From Opitutia bacterium UBA3151 (GTDB lineage Bacteria > Verrucomicrobiota > Verrucomicrobiia > Opitutales > Seribacteraceae): DNA of 7,765 nt. Below the pieces are notes generated by a model, which did no database searches, was not told the DNA's origin, and was given only the letters and a program-made list of their open reading frames with translations. Within the stretch, counting starts at the first letter, position 1, and every line of letters begins with the position of its first letter. The DNA lies in contig DEYT01000120.1 in assembly GCA_002364975.1 (NCBI GenBank), forward strand, positions 1 through 7,765, written 5' to 3'. A program made the position numbers and the translations under genes. Shown here in pieces: positions 1 to 6,390 of this stretch.

Positions 1-302
<302 letters not shown>

Positions 303-435
303 TATCAAATATTGTCGTTTTTTCCGGACGACGCTTGTTCACCCAGACGTTAAACTACATTTTCCGTAATCGCGGACTGCCGCGGTGACAACTTATACCA
401 TCTGATTCTGTTTTGGCAGTTCAATGGATATTCTT

Positions 436-550
436 CTGGTGATCATAGACGAGGGGAAACACACGTTTCCATCCCGAACACGCTCGTTAAGCCCTCGATC
501 GCTGATGGTAGTGCAGCCACGCTGCTGTGTGAGAGTAAGTTGTTGCCAGT
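436..550 (+). rRNA. rrf: 5S ribosomal RNA
   Basis: A 115-nt 5S rRNA. Helix I is formed by CTGGTGA (436-442) and TTGCCAG (544-550), with two G-U pairs. The conserved interior is present: CATCCCGAACACG around 470-482, GATGGTAGT around 502-511 and GTGTGAGAGTA around 527-537. The 133-nt spacer after 23S holds only small hairpins, for example CGCGG/CCGCG at 371-375/380-384, which may be processing signals. Ends are set from the helix I pairing and could be off by a few bases. Confidence 0.95.
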
Positions 551-556
551 CTTGCG

Positions 557-599
557 ACCCGTGCCTTCCAAAAGAATGGCACGGGTCTTTTCTTTTTTT
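557..599 (+). terminator. Rho-independent terminator of the rRNA operon
   Basis: A perfect 10-bp GC-rich stem, GACCCGTGCC (557-566) with GGCACGGGTC (579-588), a 12-nt loop, then a T-rich run TTTTCTTTTTT (589-599). It begins 7 nt after the 5S 3' end and so closes the rRNA operon. It also separates that operon from the small gene at 625. Confidence 0.93.
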
Positions 600-624
600 A
601 AATTCTTCAAAAATAATAATATCC

Positions 625-720
625 ATGGGTAATCTCAAAAAAAAGCGTCGTTTGAAAATGAATAAGCATAAGCGTCGTAAACGTACAAGGTCTAATCGTC
701 ACAAGAAGAAAGATTGGTAA
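625..720 (+). CDS. 31-residue AURKAIP1/COX24-type (bS22/mS38-like) mini ribosomal protein
   Basis: A tiny, extremely basic protein: 17 of 31 residues are Lys or Arg, it starts MGNLKKKRRLKMNKHKRRK and ends in KKKDW. The 'KKRRxKMxKHKRRK' core is the hallmark of the AURKAIP1/COX24 C-terminal domain family, found in mitochondrial ribosomal protein mS38 and in the mycobacterial small-subunit protein bS22. The likely role is a structural peptide bound to small-subunit rRNA in the cytoplasm; this is from family knowledge, not shown here. The start is the ATG at 625; an internal ATG at 658 would give only a 20-residue product. It lies 26 nt after the rRNA terminator, with no Shine-Dalgarno sequence and no clear promoter of its own. 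Its position next to the rRNA operon suits a ribosomal role. Automated annotation often misses genes this short. Confidence 0.85.
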   Translation: MGNLKKKRRLKMNKHKRRKRTRSNRHKKKDW

Positions 721-769
721 TCTTTCTGTGGTCTAGGAGCTTTATAGTTAGCGTTTTCTATTTGTCTTA

Positions 770-1837
770 ATGCTTTCTATCCTCAAAATATTAACAATGC
801 TCCAAGAAAAAAATTCATTATCTTCGACAAGATACTCCAGAAAGGATGTACGAAGTTTCTTAGTTTTTTTTGAAGCTTATCTCGAAGATTCTTTACAAAA
901 TTTAGACGGTCCAACTGTTGATCTGGCTCGTCATGTCGTACTCTCTGGAGGAAAACGTATCCGACCCCTTCTATGTTTTCATTGCGGTGCCCAAAACCCG
1001 AATGTAACTAACGATCTCCTCAAGGCATCTACAATTCTTGAATTAGTACATGTGGCTACACTTGTTCATGATGATATGATTGATCAAGCCCTGCTCAGGC
1101 GTAATTCAAAAACTATTCATTCTTTTGCCGGAGATCACACCGCTGTACTTTTAGGCGATGCTTTATTCAGTTATGCATTAGAACTGGCTACCGATTTTCC
1201 AACAAATCGTATTTGCCGAATTGTTTCAAAAGCGACTCGATTGACCTGTTCAGGTGAAATTAGGCAAAATAGTTCCCGTGGTGATGCATCCCTGTCGCTT
1301 GAGGATTACTACAAATTTATACAAGATAAAACAGGGGAGCTATTCAAAGCATCTTGTCAACTGGGTGCTCTCCTTTCTGGACATTCTGAAAAGGATATTG
1401 ATCTCGTTGGCGAATTCGGGATTTCGCTTGGTATTTGTTACCAGATTTATGATGACTTACTAGATACTTTTGGCCGGAAAGATAAATCTGAAAAATCACT
1501 TGGCTCTGATTTTGATTCCGGTAAATTAACTTTACCTCTCATTCTACTACTTCAAGATGTTGATGCTTCAAATCGAGATATTATTTCTGAATCAATAAAT
1601 AAAAGTGTTTGTGTGGACACGAAACTTGTTATTTCCAAGCTTTTTGATTCTCATTTTGTTATCCCCAAGTGTTTAGATGAATTCAATAAACACTTTTCGA
1701 ATATCAAATTGATTGCAAATAGCGTCTCTGATCCAGTTTTAAGTGATTATCTTACTGGTTTTCTTTCTTTTTTCAGTTCAAAAATCACCCTTTTGAATAC
1801 ACTCAAAACAAGTAATTTCCTTGCTTTGCATGAATGA
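770..1837 (+). CDS. Polyprenyl diphosphate synthase (long-chain trans-isoprenyl transferase)
   Basis: A class I trans-prenyltransferase of 355 residues. It extends allylic diphosphates with isopentenyl diphosphate to make C40-C50-type polyprenyl chains, probably for quinone side chains. Seen in the sequence: GGKRIRP at 60-66 (diphosphate binding), the first Asp-rich motif DDMID at 101-105 followed by LLRRN, KTGELF at 187-192, and the second Asp-rich motif DDLLD at 228-232 followed by a Lys-rich loop and GKLTLPL. Small residues (Ala96, Thr97) lie just ahead of the first Asp motif instead of bulky aromatics, which fits a long-chain product; the exact length cannot be read from this. Start: ATG at 770 is the longest form, but ATG at 797 (Met10) is equally plausible and neither has a Shine-Dalgarno sequence. 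An in-frame TAG at 749-751 bars longer starts. A TATAGT at 743-748 could be a -10 element, but no -35 matches it. The sigma factor gene begins 18 nt downstream, so co-transcription is likely. Confidence 0.92.
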   Translation: MLSILKILTMLQEKNSLSSTRYSRKDVRSFLVFFEAYLEDSLQNLDGPTVDLARHVVLSGGKRIRPLLCFHCGAQNPNVTNDLLKASTILELVHVATLVHDDMIDQALLRRNSKTIHSFAGDHTAVLLGDALFSYALELATDFPTNRICRIVSKATRLTCSGEIRQNSSRGDASLSLEDYYKFIQDKTGELFKASCQLGALLSGHSEKDIDLVGEFGISLGICYQIYDDLLDTFGRKDKSEKSLGSDFDSGKLTLPLILLLQDVDASNRDIISESINKSVCVDTKLVISKLFDSHFVIPKCLDEFNKHFSNIKLIANSVSDPVLSDYLTGFLSFFSSKITLLNTLKTSNFLALHE

Positions 1838-1855
1838 TTTCACTACCATTTTATT

Positions 1856-2482
1856 ATGCAATCAATTGCAGAAGGTAGTAATTCATTAGCAAATCAAAGA
1901 AGTTCCGTTGACGAGGTAGACGATCTTGTAACTTACGCTTTAAATGGTGACTTTGTTGCTTTTGACAAAATTGTAGGGCTTTACAAAGAAAGACTTTACA
2001 GTGTGATCTATAACATGACCTTCAATCATGAAGATGCAGCAGATTTAACTCAAGACACATTCGTTAAAGCTTTTCGCTCTTTATCTAAGTTTAAGAGAAA
2101 ATCTACATTCTTCACATGGTTGTATCGTATAGGCGTCAACATGACCCTGACGCATCTCAAAAAGAAACGGGCCAGAAAGTTTTTCAGTTTTGATCAAATT
2201 CTTAGTGGTGAAATATCCAATAAAGAAATTGCTAGCCTTTCTTCAAAAGAAACTTCTTCAGTAAAGAACACGCTTTTGAATGAATTACATGAAAAATTGA
2301 ACGAAGCACTGTCTAAATTGTCAGATAAGCATAGGACCATTGTTGTTCTATTTGAAATTGATGGTCTTAGTCATAAGGAAATTGCCTCTATTATGAAATG
2401 CACGGAAGGAACTGTTCGCTCCCGATTACATTATGCTAAACTACAATTGCAATCTCTCTTAGGAGAATACATTCATAATTAA
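1856..2482 (+). CDS. ECF-type RNA polymerase sigma factor (sigma-70 family, RpoE-like)
   Basis: A 208-residue extracytoplasmic-function sigma factor with only regions 2 and 4. Region 2 spans about 25-105: the core-binding DAADLTQDTFVKAFRSL helix at 60-76, then the -10 recognition segment TFFTWLYRIGVNMTLTHLKK at 84-103. A charged linker of about 40 residues follows. Region 4 spans about 145-205, with the -35-binding helix-turn-helix LSHKEIASIMKCTEGTVRSRLHYAK from 171. It should redirect RNA polymerase to a small stress or envelope regulon. The next gene, 6 nt on, encodes a membrane protein that probably holds it inactive, the usual ECF arrangement. The roughly 20 residues before region 2 look unstructured. 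No Shine-Dalgarno precedes the ATG. I cannot assign an ECF group or a target promoter; no promoter pattern recurs clearly in the window. Confidence 0.93.
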   Translation: MQSIAEGSNSLANQRSSVDEVDDLVTYALNGDFVAFDKIVGLYKERLYSVIYNMTFNHEDAADLTQDTFVKAFRSLSKFKRKSTFFTWLYRIGVNMTLTHLKKKRARKFFSFDQILSGEISNKEIASLSSKETSSVKNTLLNELHEKLNEALSKLSDKHRTIVVLFEIDGLSHKEIASIMKCTEGTVRSRLHYAKLQLQSLLGEYIHN

Positions 2483-2488
2483 TTCATC

Positions 2489-2992
2489 ATGAATTCAAAC
2501 GATCAAAAACCTACATTAGAGAATCTTTTTCAATCGAAGAGATACGATGTCCCTTCGGAAGAATTCTGGGATGATTTACAGGATCAAGTTAAAGGTCGTG
2601 CACTTGCTTCTTTAGCACGGCCCAGCTTTTTTAGTAAGTGTGTGAAATCATCAATTTTTATACTGCCAGTTATATTAGCTTTTGCATTTTTTTCTAAAAT
2701 CGTTTCTTCTGACAATTCTGAAGTTGTTAATTCTTCCGAGATCGAATCCACAACTGAAGATCATATCGACTTTTCTTTTGAAAAAGAAAGTCTTGCGATT
2801 ATTCAGAACCTTGAAGAATCTGAATTTGATCTCGAAATTCCTAATAATTCCCTAGTAATCTCTTCGGTCGTTGATAAGGATTCTTTCGTTGAGCACAGTT
2901 TGCAATTGGATATAGAAAGTGCATTTGAAGTCGAGTATTTGAGTAATATCAAGTACGACCAAGATGACTTGTTTGCCCGATATACATTTTAA
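2489..2992 (+). CDS. One-TM membrane protein, putative anti-sigma factor
   Basis: A 167-residue protein with three parts. The N-terminal part (1-50) is soluble and presumably cytoplasmic, with the segment KRYDVPSEEFWDDLQDQVKG at 17-36. A single hydrophobic helix covers about 54-72 (SSIFILPVILAFAFFSKIV). An acidic, Asp/Glu/Ser-rich tail of about 95 residues follows and would be periplasmic. There are no His/Cys zinc-anti-sigma residues and only one Cys (51), so it is not a classical ZAS protein. The anti-sigma call rests on position (6 nt after the sigma gene, same strand), the inside-TM-outside architecture and general resemblance to the short 'P-x-x-x-F' proteins that follow sigma genes in Verrucomicrobiota; it is an inference. 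The 3' end overlaps the next gene by 29 nt in another frame. The acidic tail may contact the HtrA-like protein encoded next. Confidence 0.6.
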   Translation: MNSNDQKPTLENLFQSKRYDVPSEEFWDDLQDQVKGRALASLARPSFFSKCVKSSIFILPVILAFAFFSKIVSSDNSEVVNSSEIESTTEDHIDFSFEKESLAIIQNLEESEFDLEIPNNSLVISSVVDKDSFVEHSLQLDIESAFEVEYLSNIKYDQDDLFARYTF

Positions 2993-4100
2993 GCGCCCTC
3001 TTCGTTCGCTTGTTGAGGTAGCACTTTTTTCATGCCTCTGTATTCTTTATGTTGGGCAAGTATTAAAAGCTGAAGATGTGAAGCTTGATTTACAGTCAAG
3101 GATTCAAACAATTTACAACAATCATCACACTTCGGTAGTAAGAGTAAAAGCAACAAGAGAAGTTTTGCTGGATAACAATAAAACAAGAAGGCTATTGAAG
3201 ATGGGAAGTGGCTTTTTCGTTAGCAAAGATGGGCACATACTTACTACTGGTCTGCTTACTAATCCTGACAGAATTTGGGTTGAACATCAGAATGCATTCT
3301 ATTTAGCAAAAAATATAGGTAAAGATTCTCTTTGTAATCTTTCGCTATTAAAAATCGTAAACAAACCAAAGAAATTTTCATTTGTTACACTAAGTGACAC
3401 TACCGATAAAAAAAAGATTGGAAGCTTGATGGTTGCATTAACTTGTGCTCTTGAGTTTCAGGTAGGTCCCACACATGGCTTATTACAAAGCCAAGAATTT
3501 TCCTTTGGTAAGAAAATTTTCCCGACAAAAATGTTAAGGTGTAGCTTAGGTCTTGGACCTGGAGAAGTCGGTGCGCCTGTTTTTGATCTAAATGGTCGAT
3601 TTGTTGGTATTTGCCATGCTGCATTGCCTGACCTGCGCTCCTCCTTTGTCCTTCCTGCCATTGCTTGTCAAAGAATTAGAGACGATCTAATCTTCTCTGG
3701 GAATGTCGAATTTGGTTGGTTTGGTATTACCACAAGCCGTAAATTAAATAACTTAAATGGTTTTGATGTTGTCATTCAAGCCTTACTGGAAAATTCACCA
3801 GCTGCTAAATCTAAATTAAATGTCGGCGATATCATTCGAAAGATTGATGGCGAAGAGATAAAGAAACAAGGCGATCTTGCAAATACAGCTTTTTTTGCCC
3901 GCCCAGATAATATAGTAGAATTCTTAGTTGTTAGGGGTGATAAGGAGTACAAGATTCCGGTTCAAGTAGAGAAACGCCCAACTTTTTCATCGCAAATGGA
4001 AAAAGAAGTTTTAATTGATGAGAATGCTACGAAAATCATTGATAACATAACCAGTTCAACTTCGAATCAATTGAATGACCCTCTTTCAGACCCTCAATAA
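2964..4100 (+). CDS. Secreted HtrA/trypsin-fold protein with PDZ domain, catalytic triad lost (pseudoprotease)
   Basis: A 378-residue protein of the S1C (DegP/DegS) type. Residues 15-36 form a hydrophobic export signal ending LKA-ED, so the mature part should be periplasmic. The protease-like domain covers about 45-240 and the PDZ domain about 250-338, with GWFGI at 251-255 and the NSPAAKSKLNVGDIIRKIDG stretch at 277-296. A polar tail follows. Family landmarks align well with DegP: GSGFFVSKDGHILTT (81-95), KDSLCNLSLLKI (120-131), and GPGEVGAPVFDLNGRFVGI from 198 to 216. At the triad sites DegP TNNHVV is TTGLLT (His to Leu97), SDIAL is CNLSL (Asp to Asn125), and GNSGG is GEVGA (Ser to Val202). 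Peptidase activity is therefore not expected; a binding, scaffold or sensor role is more likely. The start is the ATG at 2964, inside the preceding gene; the next in-frame Met is residue 80, which would delete the signal. The reading frame is intact and landmark glycines are conserved, which argues against a decaying pseudogene. Confidence 0.85.
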   Translation: MTCLPDIHFKRPLRSLVEVALFSCLCILYVGQVLKAEDVKLDLQSRIQTIYNNHHTSVVRVKATREVLLDNNKTRRLLKMGSGFFVSKDGHILTTGLLTNPDRIWVEHQNAFYLAKNIGKDSLCNLSLLKIVNKPKKFSFVTLSDTTDKKKIGSLMVALTCALEFQVGPTHGLLQSQEFSFGKKIFPTKMLRCSLGLGPGEVGAPVFDLNGRFVGICHAALPDLRSSFVLPAIACQRIRDDLIFSGNVEFGWFGITTSRKLNNLNGFDVVIQALLENSPAAKSKLNVGDIIRKIDGEEIKKQGDLANTAFFARPDNIVEFLVVRGDKEYKIPVQVEKRPTFSSQMEKEVLIDENATKIIDNITSSTSNQLNDPLSDPQ

Positions 4101-4109
4101 ATTAATAAA

Positions 4110-4137
4110 TTTAAAAAGGTTATTAGTCTTTTATAAT
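4110..4137 (+). promoter_or_regulatory. Predicted sigma-70 promoter of fumC
   Basis: A perfect -10 hexamer TATAAT at 4132-4137 and a 4/6 -35 hexamer TTTAAA at 4110-4115, separated by 16 bp. Transcription should begin near 4143-4145, only about 4-6 nt before the fumC ATG at 4149. The mRNA would thus be nearly leaderless, in keeping with the missing Shine-Dalgarno. The position also separates fumC transcription from the upstream sigma-factor cluster. Confidence 0.55.
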
Positions 4138-4148
4138 TGAAACCCGGT

Positions 4149-5546
4149 ATGAACGAAAATTTTCGAATTGAAACGGACACAATGGGAGATGTAAAGGTAC
4201 CCATTGCAAAGTATTGGGGTGCCCAAACTCAGAGGAGTAGGAATAATTTTAAGATTGGAGAAGAGGCAAGCATGCCTTCTGAGATAATATACGGCTTTGC
4301 TTTTCTCAAAAAAGCAGCTGCACATGCGAATTTTGAACTGGGAATTCTTTCTGAAGAAAAGAAAAATTTAATTTCTGAAGTTTGTGATGAAATTCTTTCT
4401 GGTAAACACGAGCAAGAGTTTCCCTTGGTTACTTGGCAGACAGGAAGTGGTACTCAGTCAAACATGAACGCCAACGAGGTAATTGCTAATCGGGGACATG
4501 TGCTTAGCGGTGGGAACTTGGAAGATTCCGAGAAAATCCTTCACCCCAATGATGATGTCAATAAGTCCCAAAGTTCAAACGATACCTTTCCTACTGGTAT
4601 GCATATTGCAGCCTATAAAATGCTAATTGAGACTACGATTCCTAGTGTCGAGAATCTCAGGGATGCATTATTAAACAAGTCCAAAGATTTCATGGATGTT
4701 GTGAAAATAGGTAGAACCCATCTTATGGACGCAACTCCCCTCACATTGGGACAGGAGTTTTCTGGTTACATTTCACAGCTTGATCATGGTCTCAAAGCTT
4801 TGTCCAATACTCTTCCTCATCTTTCTGAACTTGCCTTAGGTGGAACCGCTGTCGGAACCGGAATTAACACTCCTCCAGGATATTCGAAACTTGTAGCATC
4901 AAAAATTGCGGAATTTACAAGTTTACCCTTCGTAAGTGCGTCCAACAAATTCGAGGCTTTGGCAGCCCATGACGCAATCGTTGAATCCCACGGAGCAATA
5001 AAGCAATTAGCAGTTTCTCTTAACAAGATTGCTAATGATATTCGTCTTTTGGCTTCAGGTCCGAGAAGCGGAATTGGAGAGATTATAATTCCCTCGAATG
5101 AACCTGGGTCTTCGATCATGCCTGGTAAAGTTAACCCGACACAGTGTGAAGCACTTACTATGGTTTGTGCACAAGTAATGGGCAATGATGTAGCTATTAC
5201 CATTGGCGGATTACAGGGCCATTATGAACTAAATGTTTTCAAACCGGTAATGGCAGCAAACTTTCTACAGTCCGCAAGGTTGTTGGGTGATGCCTGTGTT
5301 TCCTTCAATTTGAATTGTGTGGTGGGGATTGAACCAAATCATGCTAATTTAAAAAAGAATCTTGATAATTCTTTGATGTTGGTTACTGCACTCAATTCCA
5401 AAATTGGCTACGAAAAAGCGGCAACAATTGCAAAGACTGCCCATAAAAACGGAAGTACTCTAAGAGAGGAGTCCATAAATTTGGGATTTCTTACTGGCGA
5501 ACAATTTGATGAGTGGGTAAACCCGGATGAAATGTGCGGAAAGTAA
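4149..5546 (+). CDS. fumC: Class II fumarate hydratase (fumarase C)
   Basis: A 465-residue, iron-independent, homotetrameric fumarase that interconverts fumarate and L-malate in the cytosolic TCA cycle. Motifs, numbered from the ATG at 4149: GSGTQSNMNANEV at 99-111, HPNDDVNKSQSSNDTFPT at 132-149, GRTHLMDATP at 188-197 with catalytic His191 (E. coli His188), and the superfamily signature GSSIMPGKVNPTQCEA at 320-335 with catalytic-loop Ser321 (E. coli Ser318), Lys327 and Asn329. The TQSNMN and KVNP forms favour fumarase over aspartase or argininosuccinate lyase. The length is normal for FumC. A TTG at 4137 would add four residues, but it overlaps the predicted -10 box and the family's N-terminus fits the ATG, so I take 4149. 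The gene follows the HtrA-like gene by 48 nt but has its own promoter and no functional link to it. Confidence 0.97.
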   Translation: MNENFRIETDTMGDVKVPIAKYWGAQTQRSRNNFKIGEEASMPSEIIYGFAFLKKAAAHANFELGILSEEKKNLISEVCDEILSGKHEQEFPLVTWQTGSGTQSNMNANEVIANRGHVLSGGNLEDSEKILHPNDDVNKSQSSNDTFPTGMHIAAYKMLIETTIPSVENLRDALLNKSKDFMDVVKIGRTHLMDATPLTLGQEFSGYISQLDHGLKALSNTLPHLSELALGGTAVGTGINTPPGYSKLVASKIAEFTSLPFVSASNKFEALAAHDAIVESHGAIKQLAVSLNKIANDIRLLASGPRSGIGEIIIPSNEPGSSIMPGKVNPTQCEALTMVCAQVMGNDVAITIGGLQGHYELNVFKPVMAANFLQSARLLGDACVSFNLNCVVGIEPNHANLKKNLDNSLMLVTALNSKIGYEKAATIAKTAHKNGSTLREESINLGFLTGEQFDEWVNPDEMCGK

Positions 5547-5607
5547 GAGTTATCATTTCATAAATGCATAAAGTTCGATCTACCTTGGCAAAATAAGATT
5601 TAAAATT

Positions 5608-5629
5608 AGGAAGAAAAATCTTCTTTTTT
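5608..5629 (+). terminator. Weak candidate terminator after fumC
   Basis: The stem AGGAAGA (5608-5614) with TCTTCTT (5619-5625), including one G-U pair, closes an AAAA loop and runs into six T residues (5624-5629). The stem is AT-rich, so strength is doubtful. It sits 62 nt past the fumC stop, in a 187-nt gap (5547-5733) in which I see no gene. A second T-run, with only a 4-bp stem, is at 5700-5720. Confidence 0.35.
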
Positions 5630-5733
5630 AAAGATAATATTTACCAAGGATTTTATCTGGATTTTAAAAAACTGTAATTATTATTTAATATTAACAGCTT
5701 GCCTTTGATTGGCATTTTTTAAAAACAAAATTT

Positions 5734-6330
5734 GTGCAGTCTAATAAAAGTTTAGCTTTGCTTCTTGTATTCCCTGCCTTTCTTTTTGGAAGCAAGCCAG
5801 ACATTAGATCTTTTTTGAAGGTAAATGGATTTGAATCGACCTTTTTTTCGGATAAGAGTGGTCATCCTTTCCTTCGCATCCAGTACCAAGATGCAATTTC
5901 AGAGCGACCAAAGATCGGTTTTTTAAAATTTGGGATTTCATTCTTAAAGGCGAGAAATTTAAGAGTATTTCTGGACTTGAGACAGACGAGCCATCAATTT
6001 TTGTTGGCAAAATGGGATCAACTTGCATCCAAGATGTCTGTTCGCTACGCCATGATCCAACCTTTTCCTTCTGCATTACTGATCAGTTCGGAGAAATGAT
6101 GGAGTTGAATGCTACCCAAGCAAAGTTTACTGCTTCAGGAGAACTTCGATTATGGGGCGATGTAGCCTTAGTGCAAAATGGATTACAAAAAGGGTTCTTC
6201 AAAAATTTCCATTTCGCATGAACAAAAAACAAATTCTCTCAATTTGTATTTTGATAGAAGAAAGGAAGAACCGCTTAGATTTAATTTCCCCACTAATGAA
6301 TCCTCTAACCTCAAAAAAAGTAACCCTTAA
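5734..6330 (+). pseudogene. Frameshifted gene for a secreted LptC/OstA-like protein (two compensating shifts)
   Basis: Three open segments join into one plausible protein of about 198 residues. Segment one runs from the GTG at 5734 to about 6000 with a signal-like N-terminus (SLALLLVFPAFLFGSKPD). Segment two, shifted by -1, runs from about 6000 to 6188 and carries ELNATQAKFTASGELRLWGD. Segment three returns to the first frame, from about 6188 to the TAA at 6328-6330, with NSLNLYFDRRKEEPLRF. The joins fall on homopolymers: five T at 5998-6002 (one too few) and five A at 6186-6190 (one too many). Without correction translation would stop at 6099. The 'A-x-x-A-x-F-x-x-SGEL-x-LWGDV-x-L' stretch resembles the beta-jellyroll repeat of LptC/LptA-type LPS transport proteins; this family call is tentative. 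No lpt or kds neighbours are present. It may be a true pseudogene or two sequencing/assembly indels in a working gene. It converges with aroQ, 60 nt away. Confidence 0.5.
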
Positions 6331-6390
6331 AAGTGTTCGTATTAAATCAATTCTCGTTCGAAAGTTGTTTGAGTCTTGGAGAATAAAGTT

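Noticed and set aside
424..624. An open frame running through the 5S rRNA and terminator into the mini-protein (start at 424).
   Set aside because: It overlaps 5S rRNA and the terminator stem; only the last 31 codons from ATG 625 match a known family.
3400..3661. Two overlapping reverse open frames inside the HtrA-like gene.
   Set aside because: They lie opposite a clear protease-fold/PDZ coding frame and show no motifs of their own.
4137..4148. TTG start for fumC giving four extra residues.
   Set aside because: The TTG overlaps the predicted -10 hexamer, and the family N-terminus fits the ATG at 4149.
4817..5203. A 128-codon open frame on the reverse strand inside fumC.
   Set aside because: It is antisense to highly conserved fumarase motifs and has no recognisable domain; it is a frame shadow.
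5583..5649. CCTTGG (5583-5588) and CCAAGG (5644-5649) as a long-range stem after fumC.
   Set aside because: Only 6 bp with a 55-nt loop and no extension; likely chance.
5990..6010. Programmed -1 frameshift at the T-run of the LptC-like gene.
   Set aside because: There is no X-XXY-YYZ heptamer in the right phase, and the second shift would need the opposite direction.
5804..6076. A 90-codon reverse open frame under the broken LptC-like gene.
   Set aside because: It has no family features, and the forward reading gives a signal peptide and a coherent joined protein.
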